DNA of 60,177 bases from contig NZ_VFSV01000019.1 in assembly GCF_007004065.1 (NCBI RefSeq), forward strand, positions 984 to 61,160. The letters are read 5' to 3'. The notes beneath the pieces were generated by a model. It had not been told where the DNA came from, did no database searches, and was given only the letters and a program-made list of their open reading frames with translations. Shown here piece after piece: positions 45,102-52,379 of this stretch. The position numbers and the translations under genes were made by a program. The DNA comes from Palleronia caenipelagi. GTDB taxonomy: Bacteria > Pseudomonadota > Alphaproteobacteria > Rhodobacterales > Rhodobacteraceae. Numbering within the stretch: the first letter of the stretch is position 1; every line of letters starts with the position of its first letter.

Positions 45102-45929
45102 ATGCGCCACACCCTGCCCATAGCGCCGCAATTCTATGTGACTGCGCCGCAACCTTGCCCCTATCTCGCCAATCGGATCGAACGCAAACTGTTCACCGGT
45201 TTGCAGGGGGATCAGGCGAATCTGCTCAACAGCGCCCTGTCGAAGCAGGGATTCCGGCGCAGCCAGAACGTCCTCTATCGACCGTCCTGCGCTGATTGTT
45301 CCGCCTGCATGTCGGCGCGGATCCGGGTGGCGGATTTCCAGCCCTCCCGCACGCAACGTCGCACCCTGAACCGGAATATCGATCTGAAGCGGAACGCCAA
45401 TCCGCCTTGGGCGACGGAAGACCAGTATGAGCTGTTCCGCCGCTATCTGGACAGCCGCCATTCCGAAGGCGGCATGACCGACATGGACATATTTGAGTTC
45501 GCGGCGATGATCGAGGAGACTCCGGTCAAAAGCCACGTTATCGAGTATAGCCGCCGGGACGGCGGAGAGAATGACCTGACTGCGGTCTGTCTGACGGATG
45601 TGCTGGATGACGGGGTGTCGCTGGTCTATTCCTTCTTCGACCCTGACCAGTCCCGCCGCTCCCTCGGCACATATGTCATTCTGGATCATATCGAGATCGC
45701 GCGGCAGATGGGCCGGCCCTATGTGTACCTCGGCTACTGGGTGCCCAGCTCCGCCAAGATGGCCTATAAAGCGAAGTTCTCGCCGCTGGAGATCTTTAAA
45801 GGCGGGCGTTGGCAGGACATCGGCGACCCGAACAGCCATGACAGCGCCATGCACCCGCTGTCGACCGAACCTGTTGCGGAACAGGTGGCCAAACTTACCC
45901 TCCCCGACATCATGGCGCCTTTCGACTAG
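45102..45929 (+). CDS. bpt: Aspartate/glutamate leucyltransferase (Bpt)
   Basis: A 275-residue aminoacyl-tRNA-protein transferase of the Ate1-related Bpt family, adding Leu to N-terminal Asp/Glu so that ClpS/ClpAP can degrade the protein (N-degron pathway). It shows the N-terminal [16 protein letters not shown] with its Cys motif and the GNAT-like C-terminal [18 protein letters not shown] and [18 protein letters not shown]. Length is typical. The VOC gene follows with no spacer. Confidence 0.93.
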   Translation: MRHTLPIAPQFYVTAPQPCPYLANRIERKLFTGLQGDQANLLNSALSKQGFRRSQNVLYRPSCADCSACMSARIRVADFQPSRTQRRTLNRNIDLKRNANPPWATEDQYELFRRYLDSRHSEGGMTDMDIFEFAAMIEETPVKSHVIEYSRRDGGENDLTAVCLTDVLDDGVSLVYSFFDPDQSRRSLGTYVILDHIEIARQMGRPYVYLGYWVPSSAKMAYKAKFSPLEIFKGGRWQDIGDPNSHDSAMHPLSTEPVAEQVAKLTLPDIMAPFD

Positions 45930-46358
45930 ATGCAAAGGCTTGGCTCGATCGCGTTGATCGTCCCCGGTTACGACGAGGCCATCGCATTCTTTGTCAACAC
46001 GCTTGGGTTTCAACTGCTCGAAGACATCGACCAGGGCCGAAAGCGCTGGGTCCGCGTTCGCCCCCCTTCCGGCGGCGCGGCGCTGGTGTTGGAACGCGCG
46101 GAAAGCCCGGACCAGATGGACCTGATCGGCCGGCAGTTCGCCGGGCGGGTTGGCTTGTTTCTGGAAACGGATCAGTTCCTGCGAGACTATGAGGCGATGC
46201 GTTCTGCCGGCATTACCTTTGAAGAAGAACCGCGTACGGAACCCTATGGCAGGGTCGCCGTCTGGCGGGACCCGTGGAGCAACCGGTGGGACCTGTTGGA
46301 ACCCACCGGTTCAGCCGCGTCAGTTCGGGAACAGATCCGGCACAATGGTGACGATTGA
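45930..46358 (+). CDS. VOC-family (glyoxalase/bleomycin-resistance-like) protein
   Basis: A 142-residue protein with the paired beta-alpha-beta units of the vicinal oxygen chelate fold (SIALIVPGYDEAIAFFVNTL, then FEEEPRTEPYGRVAVWRDP and NRWDLLEP). The metal-binding Glu/His set is partly recognisable but the substrate is not predictable. It starts directly at the bpt stop; its 3' end overlaps the convergent TRAP permease gene by 39 bp. Confidence 0.85.
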   Translation: MQRLGSIALIVPGYDEAIAFFVNTLGFQLLEDIDQGRKRWVRVRPPSGGAALVLERAESPDQMDLIGRQFAGRVGLFLETDQFLRDYEAMRSAGITFEEEPRTEPYGRVAVWRDPWSNRWDLLEPTGSAASVREQIRHNGDD

Positions 46359-48674
46359 GGGGAAGGCCCAGAGGATCGCCAGCCCCACCACCTGAATGAG
46401 CACGAAGGGCAGCACCCCGCGATAGATATGCCCCGTGGTGACGGAGGCCGGAGCGACGCCGCGCAAATAGAACAGCGCAAAGCCGAAAGGCGGCGTCAGG
46501 AAGGACGTCTGCAGGTTCACCGCGATCATGATCGTCACCCATTTCGGGTCCATCGTGCCACCATAGATCACCGGGCCGACGATGGGCACGACGATGTAAA
46601 TAATCTCCAGAAAATCCAGCACGAAGCCGAGGAAGAACAGCACCACCATCACGATCAGGAAAACCACCAGCTCGTTGTCAAAGCTGCGCAGGAAGGACTG
46701 GATGTAGTGTTCTCCGCCGAAAGAAATCACCACAAGGTTCAGGAGCTGCGAACCGATGAGGATGGTGAAGACCATGCTGGTGACCTTCGCCGTTTCGCGG
46801 ATCACAGGGGTCAGCACGCCACCCAGCCAGAGCACCACGCAGGAGTAGAGCAGACCGAATATGGCAAAGAGATAGCAGGCCTGCGCCACCAGATAGGCCA
46901 GCCACTGCTCGGTCTTGACGCCTTCGACGGTGACGCGCAGATCGAAATTCACCCCGATGAGGATCATCACGACAATGGCCAGCGCGGTCGCGATGATCAC
47001 ACGTCCGGACTTGCCCTCATCCTTGAGGCGGCGGAAAGCCGCGAGCATGATCGCGCCGCCCGCCCCCAATGCCGCGGCCGGCGTCGGGTTCGTGATGCCT
47101 CCGAGGATCGAACCCAGCACTGCCACGATCAGGACCAGCGGCGGGAAGACCACGCGGATCAGGTCATTGCGCGCCAGCCGCGCCGACGCCGCTGTCAGGC
47201 CCCAGAGCATCAGCACCGTCGGAATCGCGAGGATCAGCGTGACCCCTCCGGGTGAGGTGTTGGGCGTGATGAACAGGATGTCGGACAGCAGGGCCAGCAC
47301 GATGCCAAGCCCGCCGATGGCCAGCGGGCGGAAGCTGTCAAACGGAGCGACACCGCGAGCGACCGACAGCACCAGCGCCACCATCAGGACGAAGATCCCG
47401 ATGCCGGTGCCGATGGGGGCTGCGTCATCGATGGCCTTCGCCTGCTTGGCGGCGAGTTCGTCCTCGGTCAGCTCGACGGAGTCGCTGAGGCCGCCGGCTG
47501 CGGTGATCGCCTCCTGCTCGGCCACGGCCTGATCCCAAGCCGATTGGCCGTGCAGCTCGATCATCGCCGCCTGACACTGCTCACCCACATTGGTGCGCAG
47601 AGACGCTGCTTCGCCGCGCTCCGAGTAGGACGAGACTGTCACGTTCTGGGATCCCATCAGACCGACAGAGCCAGCGAGGAACATGGCCGCGATCAGCGCG
47701 GTGGGCACGCCAAGATACCATGTGAAGGCTTCGCTGCGGGTGACATATTCGCCCGTGCCACCCTCGACAGTGACCGGCGGGGCTTTCTCAGGATTAAAGA
47801 GCGCGTAACCAAAGGCGTAGAGGCCGTAGAGCAACGCAAGGAAGATCCCCGGCAACAGCGCCGCCTGGAACAGCGTCCCCACCGAGACCACGGCTGCCTT
47901 CCCCAGATAGGTCAGCGCATCGGGGCACCCCACGGAAATGGCTCGGGTTTCCTGCGCGGTCGAATAGAGATCCCCCGCCAGCGTGCCCAACAGCACGATG
48001 ACGATGGAGGGCGGAATGATCTGGCCCAATGTGCCTGAGGCCGCGATGACCCCGGTAGCCAGTTCCGGCGAGTAATTGTTGCGCAGCATGGTTGGCAGAG
48101 ACAGGAGGCCCATGGTCACAACAGTCGCGCCGACGATTCCCGTGGAGGCCGCGAGGAAAGCGCCGACGACCACGACCGACACGGCAAGCCCCCCCGGCAG
48201 CGGACCAAAGACCCGCGCCATGGTGGTCAACAGATCATTGGCGATGCGGGAGCGCTCCAGCGTGATGCCCATCAGCACGAACATGAGAACGGCCAGCAGC
48301 GTCTCGATGGACTGACCCGCCAGCACGCGCTCGTTGATGCGGTTCACGATGAAGGACAGGTTCCGGTCCACCGCCATCTGCCAGCCACCCTGAAAGAGCG
48401 GCTCGGCCACGAGCGGCAATTCCGGGTAGCGGAATTTCGAAATGTTGATTGCCTGCTCGCCACTGGCCACCAGCGCGCGGTAGGCGTCCGAGCCCGGGTC
48501 CACCGCCTGATGGATCAGGAGCCCGGCGCTGTCGAGTGCCGCGATAATACCGAACGACACCAGAGCCGCGCCACCAATGGCAAAGGCCACCGGAAAGCCC
48601 GAGAGGATCCCGCCAAACAGGCAGAGAAATACAATGATGAGACCGATTTCGACCCCGTCGAGACCAAAGAGCAT
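46320..48674 (-). CDS. TRAP transporter large permease (DctM), extended form
   Basis: A 784-residue inner-membrane protein. DctM signatures appear at both ends (GVEIGLIIVFLCLFGGILSG at the start; ASTGIVGATVVTMGLLSLP; and LGFVLDFLEIIYIVVPIVGP near the C-terminus). Classical DctM has about 430 residues; here roughly 300 extra residues sit in the middle, with added helices and a polar, probably periplasmic loop (SYSERGEAASLRTNVGEQC ... AAKQAKAIDDAAPIG). Such large forms occur in TRAP systems for mannitol/chloroaromatic- or keto-acid-type substrates. Last gene of dctP-dctP-dctQ-dctM. Confidence 0.88.
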   Translation of the reverse strand: MLFGLDGVEIGLIIVFLCLFGGILSGFPVAFAIGGAALVSFGIIAALDSAGLLIHQAVDPGSDAYRALVASGEQAINISKFRYPELPLVAEPLFQGGWQMAVDRNLSFIVNRINERVLAGQSIETLLAVLMFVLMGITLERSRIANDLLTTMARVFGPLPGGLAVSVVVVGAFLAASTGIVGATVVTMGLLSLPTMLRNNYSPELATGVIAASGTLGQIIPPSIVIVLLGTLAGDLYSTAQETRAISVGCPDALTYLGKAAVVSVGTLFQAALLPGIFLALLYGLYAFGYALFNPEKAPPVTVEGGTGEYVTRSEAFTWYLGVPTALIAAMFLAGSVGLMGSQNVTVSSYSERGEAASLRTNVGEQCQAAMIELHGQSAWDQAVAEQEAITAAGGLSDSVELTEDELAAKQAKAIDDAAPIGTGIGIFVLMVALVLSVARGVAPFDSFRPLAIGGLGIVLALLSDILFITPNTSPGGVTLILAIPTVLMLWGLTAASARLARNDLIRVVFPPLVLIVAVLGSILGGITNPTPAAALGAGGAIMLAAFRRLKDEGKSGRVIIATALAIVVMILIGVNFDLRVTVEGVKTEQWLAYLVAQACYLFAIFGLLYSCVVLWLGGVLTPVIRETAKVTSMVFTILIGSQLLNLVVISFGGEHYIQSFLRSFDNELVVFLIVMVVLFFLGFVLDFLEIIYIVVPIVGPVIYGGTMDPKWVTIMIAVNLQTSFLTPPFGFALFYLRGVAPASVTTGHIYRGVLPFVLIQVVGLAILWAFPSIVTIVPDLFPN

Positions 48675-48689
48675 GCCTGTCGTTCCCTC

Positions 48690-49574
48690 TTAATGTCCGC
48701 CTTCGACGGCGCCCTCATCGAGCGCATCGCGGTCTTTATATCTGTTCTCGGACTCTTCGCCTTCGCTGCGCTCCAGAAGCGCGCGGTAGAACACCGCGAT
48801 GGCTTGCAGGAACACCATCCCCGCAAACGCCACCAGCAGCACCTTGAACAGGAAATACGCGTTGAAGCCATTGGGCGAAAAGCCAATCGTCTCTACGTTC
48901 CAGCGCAGGATCGAGGCCTTGCGCAGCATCAGCTCCAGCTTGTCCGAGGCAGAGACCTTGGGCGTCACCAGATGGCGCCACATGAAGTACCAGGCGTACA
49001 TCCAGATCACCGTCGCCATCGGGATCATAAAAAACAGGGCGCCCAGCATGTCGATCAGCCGTTTGGTGCGAAAGGAGGCGGGCGCGTAGAGCAGATCGAC
49101 GCGCACATGGCCGGACTGCACGAATGTGTAGGCACAGCACAGGGCAACGATGGCGGCGTTGTAGAGCTTCAGCTCTTCGGACCACCATGAGATGTCGAAG
49201 CTGACCACGGAGCCGATCCCAAGCCCGATCTCGGAGGCCGCAAAGATCCGCTGGGAAAATACGATGATGATCTGTTGCAGCACCATCAGCAATCCGGCCC
49301 ACGCGATGATCCGCCCGACCAGATTGGCAAAGCCTTCGAGCCCGATGACCGCGCCCCACAGAAGCTGTCTCTGCCACAGGCCGACCGCTGTAAAAACGAT
49401 CAGGAAGACCATAACAACAAAGAAAAATTCAACCGAGCCGCCATAGTAGATAAAGCGGACTAGGCTTTCCTTGTTCGACCAGTCCAGCCATGTGTTGAAA
49501 TGGGTGATCGCGTAGCCGAAATTCCAGACCGCGAGGGCGATATTCTGTATCACCCAGACAATAAAGTCGAACAC
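48690..49574 (-). CDS. TRAP transporter small permease (DctQ), enlarged form
   Basis: A 294-residue four-to-five-helix membrane protein, larger than the common 160-200. The DctQ part is clear (WAGLLMVLQQIIIVFSQRIF, YTFVQSGHVRVDLLYAPASF with RVD motif, ALFFMIPMATVIWMYAWYF). I place the start at the GTG at 49574, preceded by CAGGGAGGCCAT at 5 bp; an upstream in-frame ATG at 49625 would lie in the intercistronic hairpins. A coupled partner of DctM, 15 bp upstream. Confidence 0.85.
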   Translation of the reverse strand: MFDFIVWVIQNIALAVWNFGYAITHFNTWLDWSNKESLVRFIYYGGSVEFFFVVMVFLIVFTAVGLWQRQLLWGAVIGLEGFANLVGRIIAWAGLLMVLQQIIIVFSQRIFAASEIGLGIGSVVSFDISWWSEELKLYNAAIVALCCAYTFVQSGHVRVDLLYAPASFRTKRLIDMLGALFFMIPMATVIWMYAWYFMWRHLVTPKVSASDKLELMLRKASILRWNVETIGFSPNGFNAYFLFKVLLVAFAGMVFLQAIAVFYRALLERSEGEESENRYKDRDALDEGAVEGGH

Positions 49575-49586
49575 ATGGCCTCCCTG

Positions 49587-49611
49587 CCCGTCATTGGTGA
49601 CGGGTCTTTTT
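49587..49611. other. Hairpin in the dctP-dctQ spacer (near the dctQ start)
   Basis: CCCGTCA-TTGG-TGACGGG with TCTTTTT on its plus-strand side; on the coding (minus) strand it forms a stem just upstream of the dctQ ribosome site. As a plus-strand terminator it would stop antisense transcripts; as an mRNA stem it could limit dctQ translation or 3'-5' decay. Confidence 0.5.
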
Positions 49612-49614
49612 ATG

Positions 49615-49645
49615 CTGTTCCCCAACCGGGTTGATTGGGGAACAG
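49615..49645 (-). other. Intercistronic stem-loop after the second TRAP binding-protein gene
   Basis: CTGTTCCCCAA pairs perfectly with TTGGGGAACAG (11 bp, 9-nt loop) 14 bp after the dctP stop. No U-run follows on the minus strand, so read-through into dctQM is expected. Such stems protect upstream binding-protein mRNA from exonucleases and raise its level relative to the permease mRNA (inference). Confidence 0.6.
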
Positions 49646-49658
49646 ATCTGGCGCGAGG

Positions 49659-50738
49659 TCAACCCAGAACACGGTTCCGCTGTGAGAGATAGGCGCGCTC
49701 GGAACGGGAAATCCAGTCCGCCGTGGTTTTCATGGAGTCCGTCATGGAGGTGCGGATCTCGGCAAAGAGTGGATCATCCATGTACCCGTCGAGCGTTTCC
49801 ATGGACGCTTTGGCGAACGCGTCCCAGACATCGTCGGAGAATTCCATCAATTGCGTGCCGCCCGCCTGCAAGCGGGCCAGCGCGGCGGCATTGTTGGCGT
49901 CAAACAGAGCCAGCCCCCACCCGTTCGCCGCCTGACACACCGTCTCGACCAATTGTTTCTGAGACGTGGTGAGGCTGTCATAGACCTCCCGGTTGAACGC
50001 CACCGACGCACCCGGTCCCGGCTCGTGAAAGCTCGCCACGTAGTAATACGGCGCGGCCTCCTGGAAACCGGCCTTCTCATCCGCCCAGGGACCAATCCAC
50101 TCGGTCCCGTCGATGGCGCCGGACGAGAGTGCCTGATAGACTTCGGAGCCGGGGATCACCTGCACGGAGGCGCCGAGCTTGCCCAGCGCCTGACCGCCGA
50201 GCCCTGACATGCGGAAACGCAGCCCCTGAAAATCCTCCGGGCCCTCGATGGGCTTGCGGAACCATCCCCCGGTCTGCGCGCCGGTATTGGCCGCGAGGAA
50301 GGATTTCAGCCCAAAGATCTCCCCCAGCTTATCATGCAGCGCCTGCCCCTCGCCCTGATAGTACCAGGTGGTAAGCTCCTGCGCGGTCATGCCAAAGGGC
50401 ACGGTGGTAAAGAACGCATAGGCCGGGTGCTGACCAACGAAGTAATAGTCGGCGGCGTGATACATATCTGCCTGTCCCGAGGTGACGGCATCGAACACCT
50501 CGAATGGCCCGACCAGCTCGCCCGCAGCTTTCAGATCCATCGTCAGCTGACCGTCGGTCAGCGCCGTGATGCGGTCAGCGACGAACTGCGCCCCGTCATG
50601 GACGCCGGCAAATCCGCGCGGCCAGGTGGTCACCATGGTCAGGGTACGTTTGCCCTGCGCATAGGCCGGAGCCGCCAGGGTCGAGGCCGCAAGCGATCCG
50701 CCCAACGCGGTCCTGGTCATGAATGTACGGCGATCCAT
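49659..50738 (-). CDS. TRAP transporter substrate-binding protein, second copy (DctP)
   Basis: A 359-residue periplasmic protein. MDRRTFMTRTALGGSLAAST is a twin-arginine-like leader ending in APAYAQG (cleavage after AQ). The mature part has the DctP fold with FRKPIEGPEDFQGLRFRM (the Arg that clamps the substrate carboxylate) and IDGTEWIGPWADEKAGFQE. The latter closely follows TakP, the 2-oxoacid binder of Rhodobacter, so a keto- or hydroxy-acid ligand is likely. Closely similar to the gene just upstream (50902-51984). The ATG at 50738 has GAGGAGAG; 50741 is also possible. Confidence 0.9.
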   Translation of the reverse strand: MDRRTFMTRTALGGSLAASTLAAPAYAQGKRTLTMVTTWPRGFAGVHDGAQFVADRITALTDGQLTMDLKAAGELVGPFEVFDAVTSGQADMYHAADYYFVGQHPAYAFFTTVPFGMTAQELTTWYYQGEGQALHDKLGEIFGLKSFLAANTGAQTGGWFRKPIEGPEDFQGLRFRMSGLGGQALGKLGASVQVIPGSEVYQALSSGAIDGTEWIGPWADEKAGFQEAAPYYYVASFHEPGPGASVAFNREVYDSLTTSQKQLVETVCQAANGWGLALFDANNAAALARLQAGGTQLMEFSDDVWDAFAKASMETLDGYMDDPLFAEIRTSMTDSMKTTADWISRSERAYLSQRNRVLG

Positions 50739-50862
50739 CATCTCTCTCCTCTGCACCAACATGCGTGCTTTCGATAAACAATGGGGAGAGCGTATCGGCG
50801 GATGTGCGGTGCGAGAAACCTTCGTCGCGTGAGACGTTACGGAATTTCGGCTTTGACGTGAG

Positions 50863-50891
50863 GGCACCCCGGCGAATGCGCCGGGGATGCC
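50863..50891 (-). other. Intercistronic stem-loop between the two TRAP binding-protein genes
   Basis: On the minus strand, 11 bp after the stop of the first dctP, GGCATCCCCGGCG and CGCCGGGGTGCC form a 12-bp stem with a single bulge and 4-nt loop. No U-run follows. Its likely job is to stabilise the 3' end of the first gene's message. Confidence 0.6.
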
Positions 50892-50901
50892 ACATGTTTT
50901 T

Positions 50902-51984
50902 TTAACCGAGGACGCGGTCGCGCTGCGCCCGGTACGTCCCCTCGGAGCGCTGGATCCAGCCCGAAGACTTCTTCATCGACTCCATGGCAGAGTTGCGAAT
51001 ATCCGCATAGAGCGGGTCATCCATATAGCCGTCGAGGGTCTCCGCAGAGGCCTGACCGAAGGCTTCCCAGACGCTGTCGGGGAATTCCTTGATCTGCACG
51101 CCACCCGCCTGCAGGCGCTGAAGGGCGGCACCGTTATTGCTCAGGAACTGAGCGAGGTTCCACTGGTGGCCTTCAAGGCAGGCCGACTTGATGATCGCCT
51201 GCTGGGCCGGTGTCAGGCTGTCAAACACCTCCCGGTTCGTCGCCACCGACAGACCCGCGCCCGGCTCATGGAAGCCAGCGGTGTAATAGGTCTTGGTGAT
51301 TTCCTGGAAGCCGGCCTTTTCATCCGCCCAGGGTCCGATCCACTCGGTCCCGTCGATCGCACCGGAGGACAGAGCCTGATACACTTCGGCGCCGGGGATG
51401 TTTTGCACCGACGCGCCAAGCTTGCCCAGAGCCTCACCGCCCAGACCCGGCATCCGGAAGCGCAGGCCGTTGAAATCATCGGGGCCATTGATCTCGTTGC
51501 GGAACCAGCCACCCGCCTGCGCGCCCGTGTTGCCGCCGAGGAAGGATTTCAGTCCAAAAATCTCGCCCAGCTGGTCATGGAGGTCCATGCCGCCGTCGAA
51601 ATAGTACCAGTTCACCAGCTCCTGCGCGGTCATGCCAAAGGGCACCGCGGTAAAGAACGCGTAGCCCGGGTGCTGACCGACGAAATAATAGTCAGCGCCG
51701 TGATACATGTCCGCCTGACCGGAGGTCACCGCATCGAACACCTCGAACGCACCGACCAGCTCGCCCGCAGCCTTCAGATCCACGGTCAGCATACCGTCCG
51801 ACATGGCGGTGATCTGATCTGCGACGTACTGGGCCGAGTCGTGCACACCGGCCAGACCCCGGCCCCACGTGGTCACCATGGTCAGGGTGCGCTTGCCCTG
51901 CGCATAAGCAGGCGCCGCCAGCGTAGAGGCCGCAGCGGCAGACCCGCCCAGAGCAGAGGTGCGAAGAAAGGAACGACGATCCAT
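50902..51984 (-). CDS. TRAP transporter substrate-binding protein, first copy (DctP)
   Basis: A 360-residue periplasmic protein, first gene of the TRAP operon. The leader MDRRSFLRTSALGGSAAAAS ends APAYAQG; with RR at positions 3-4 it resembles a Tat signal. Mature protein: FRNEINGPDDFNGLRFRMPG and IDGTEWIGPWADEKAGFQE, as in TakP-like binders. It is a clear paralogue of the downstream copy along its whole length, but differs at places such as the region after WYYFDGGMDLHDQLG, so ligand ranges may differ. ACAGGAGAG precedes the ATG at 51984. Confidence 0.9.
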   Translation of the reverse strand: MDRRSFLRTSALGGSAAAASTLAAPAYAQGKRTLTMVTTWGRGLAGVHDSAQYVADQITAMSDGMLTVDLKAAGELVGAFEVFDAVTSGQADMYHGADYYFVGQHPGYAFFTAVPFGMTAQELVNWYYFDGGMDLHDQLGEIFGLKSFLGGNTGAQAGGWFRNEINGPDDFNGLRFRMPGLGGEALGKLGASVQNIPGAEVYQALSSGAIDGTEWIGPWADEKAGFQEITKTYYTAGFHEPGAGLSVATNREVFDSLTPAQQAIIKSACLEGHQWNLAQFLSNNGAALQRLQAGGVQIKEFPDSVWEAFGQASAETLDGYMDDPLYADIRNSAMESMKKSSGWIQRSEGTYRAQRDRVLG

Positions 51985-52200
51985 ATAATTTCTCTCCTGT
52001 TGTGCCACGCATCTGATGTACGCGATCGCTGTAGGTAGCCCGACCGTAACGCGCCCCCTTCGGAGATCAATCCCCTAATCCGCCGCGTCAGCCCGGTCCG
52101 GCAGAGAGCCCCTGGCCCCGGCGTCATGACTGTCGGGGGAGCGTTTGCGCAACAAATGATCCGAGACGCCGATTGTCGCACATTATTCCGTCCGGAGCGG

Positions 52201-52229
52201 TTGACGCTGCCGCGCGGCATCAGTAAACA
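52201..52229 (+). promoter_or_regulatory. Sigma-70-type promoter of the ilvB leader
   Basis: A -35 TTGACG (52201-52206) and a -10 TAAACA (52224-52229) with 17-bp spacing predict a start near 52236, about 18 bp before the leader-peptide ATG. The rest of the 51985-52200 region, divergent to the TRAP operon, shows no other gene. Confidence 0.65.
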
Positions 52230-52253
52230 CGACCCACGAAACCGGAGGCGGCC

Positions 52254-52298
52254 ATGTCCAGCATTCTCGTAGTAGCAGGTAACAGGCGCCGGGGCTAA
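52254..52298 (+). CDS. ilvB leader peptide (attenuation), 14 codons
   Basis: An ORF too short for routine calling, with a strong ribosome site (ACCGGAGGCGGCC) and the sequence MSSILVVAGNRRRG. Codons 4-7 are Ile-Leu-Val-Val, the three branched-chain amino acids made by the pathway, and both Val codons are GTA, rare in GC-rich genomes. A hairpin (52290-52307) covers the stop codon and an intrinsic terminator follows at 52324-52351. This is the standard attenuator plan: stalling for lack of charged Ile/Leu/Val tRNA should favour read-through into ilvB. Confidence 0.85.
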   Translation: MSSILVVAGNRRRG

Positions 52299-52351
52299 AC
52301 AGCCCCGAACGGATCGTGACGCGCCCCCGACTTGAACCTCGGGGGTTTTTT
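52290..52351 (+). terminator. ilvB attenuator: hairpin plus intrinsic terminator
   Basis: First stem CGGGGCT (52290-52296) with AGCCCCG (52301-52307), overlapping the leader stop codon. The terminator stem is CCCCCGA (52324-52330) with TCGGGGG (52339-52345), 8-nt loop, followed by six T (52346-52351). The CGGGG of the first stem could also pair with CCCCG of the terminator arm (52325-52329), offering an antiterminator; that alternative is only proposed. The ilvB ribosome site (ACGGAGTAGAAAAG) follows. Confidence 0.8.
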
Positions 52352-52379
52352 ATTGGGCAAATCAGACGGAGTAGAAAAG

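Noticed and set aside
52332-52379. Upstream TTG start for ilvB
   Set aside because: It lies in the attenuator terminator stem and adds a non-family leader; ATG at 52380 has a good ribosome site.
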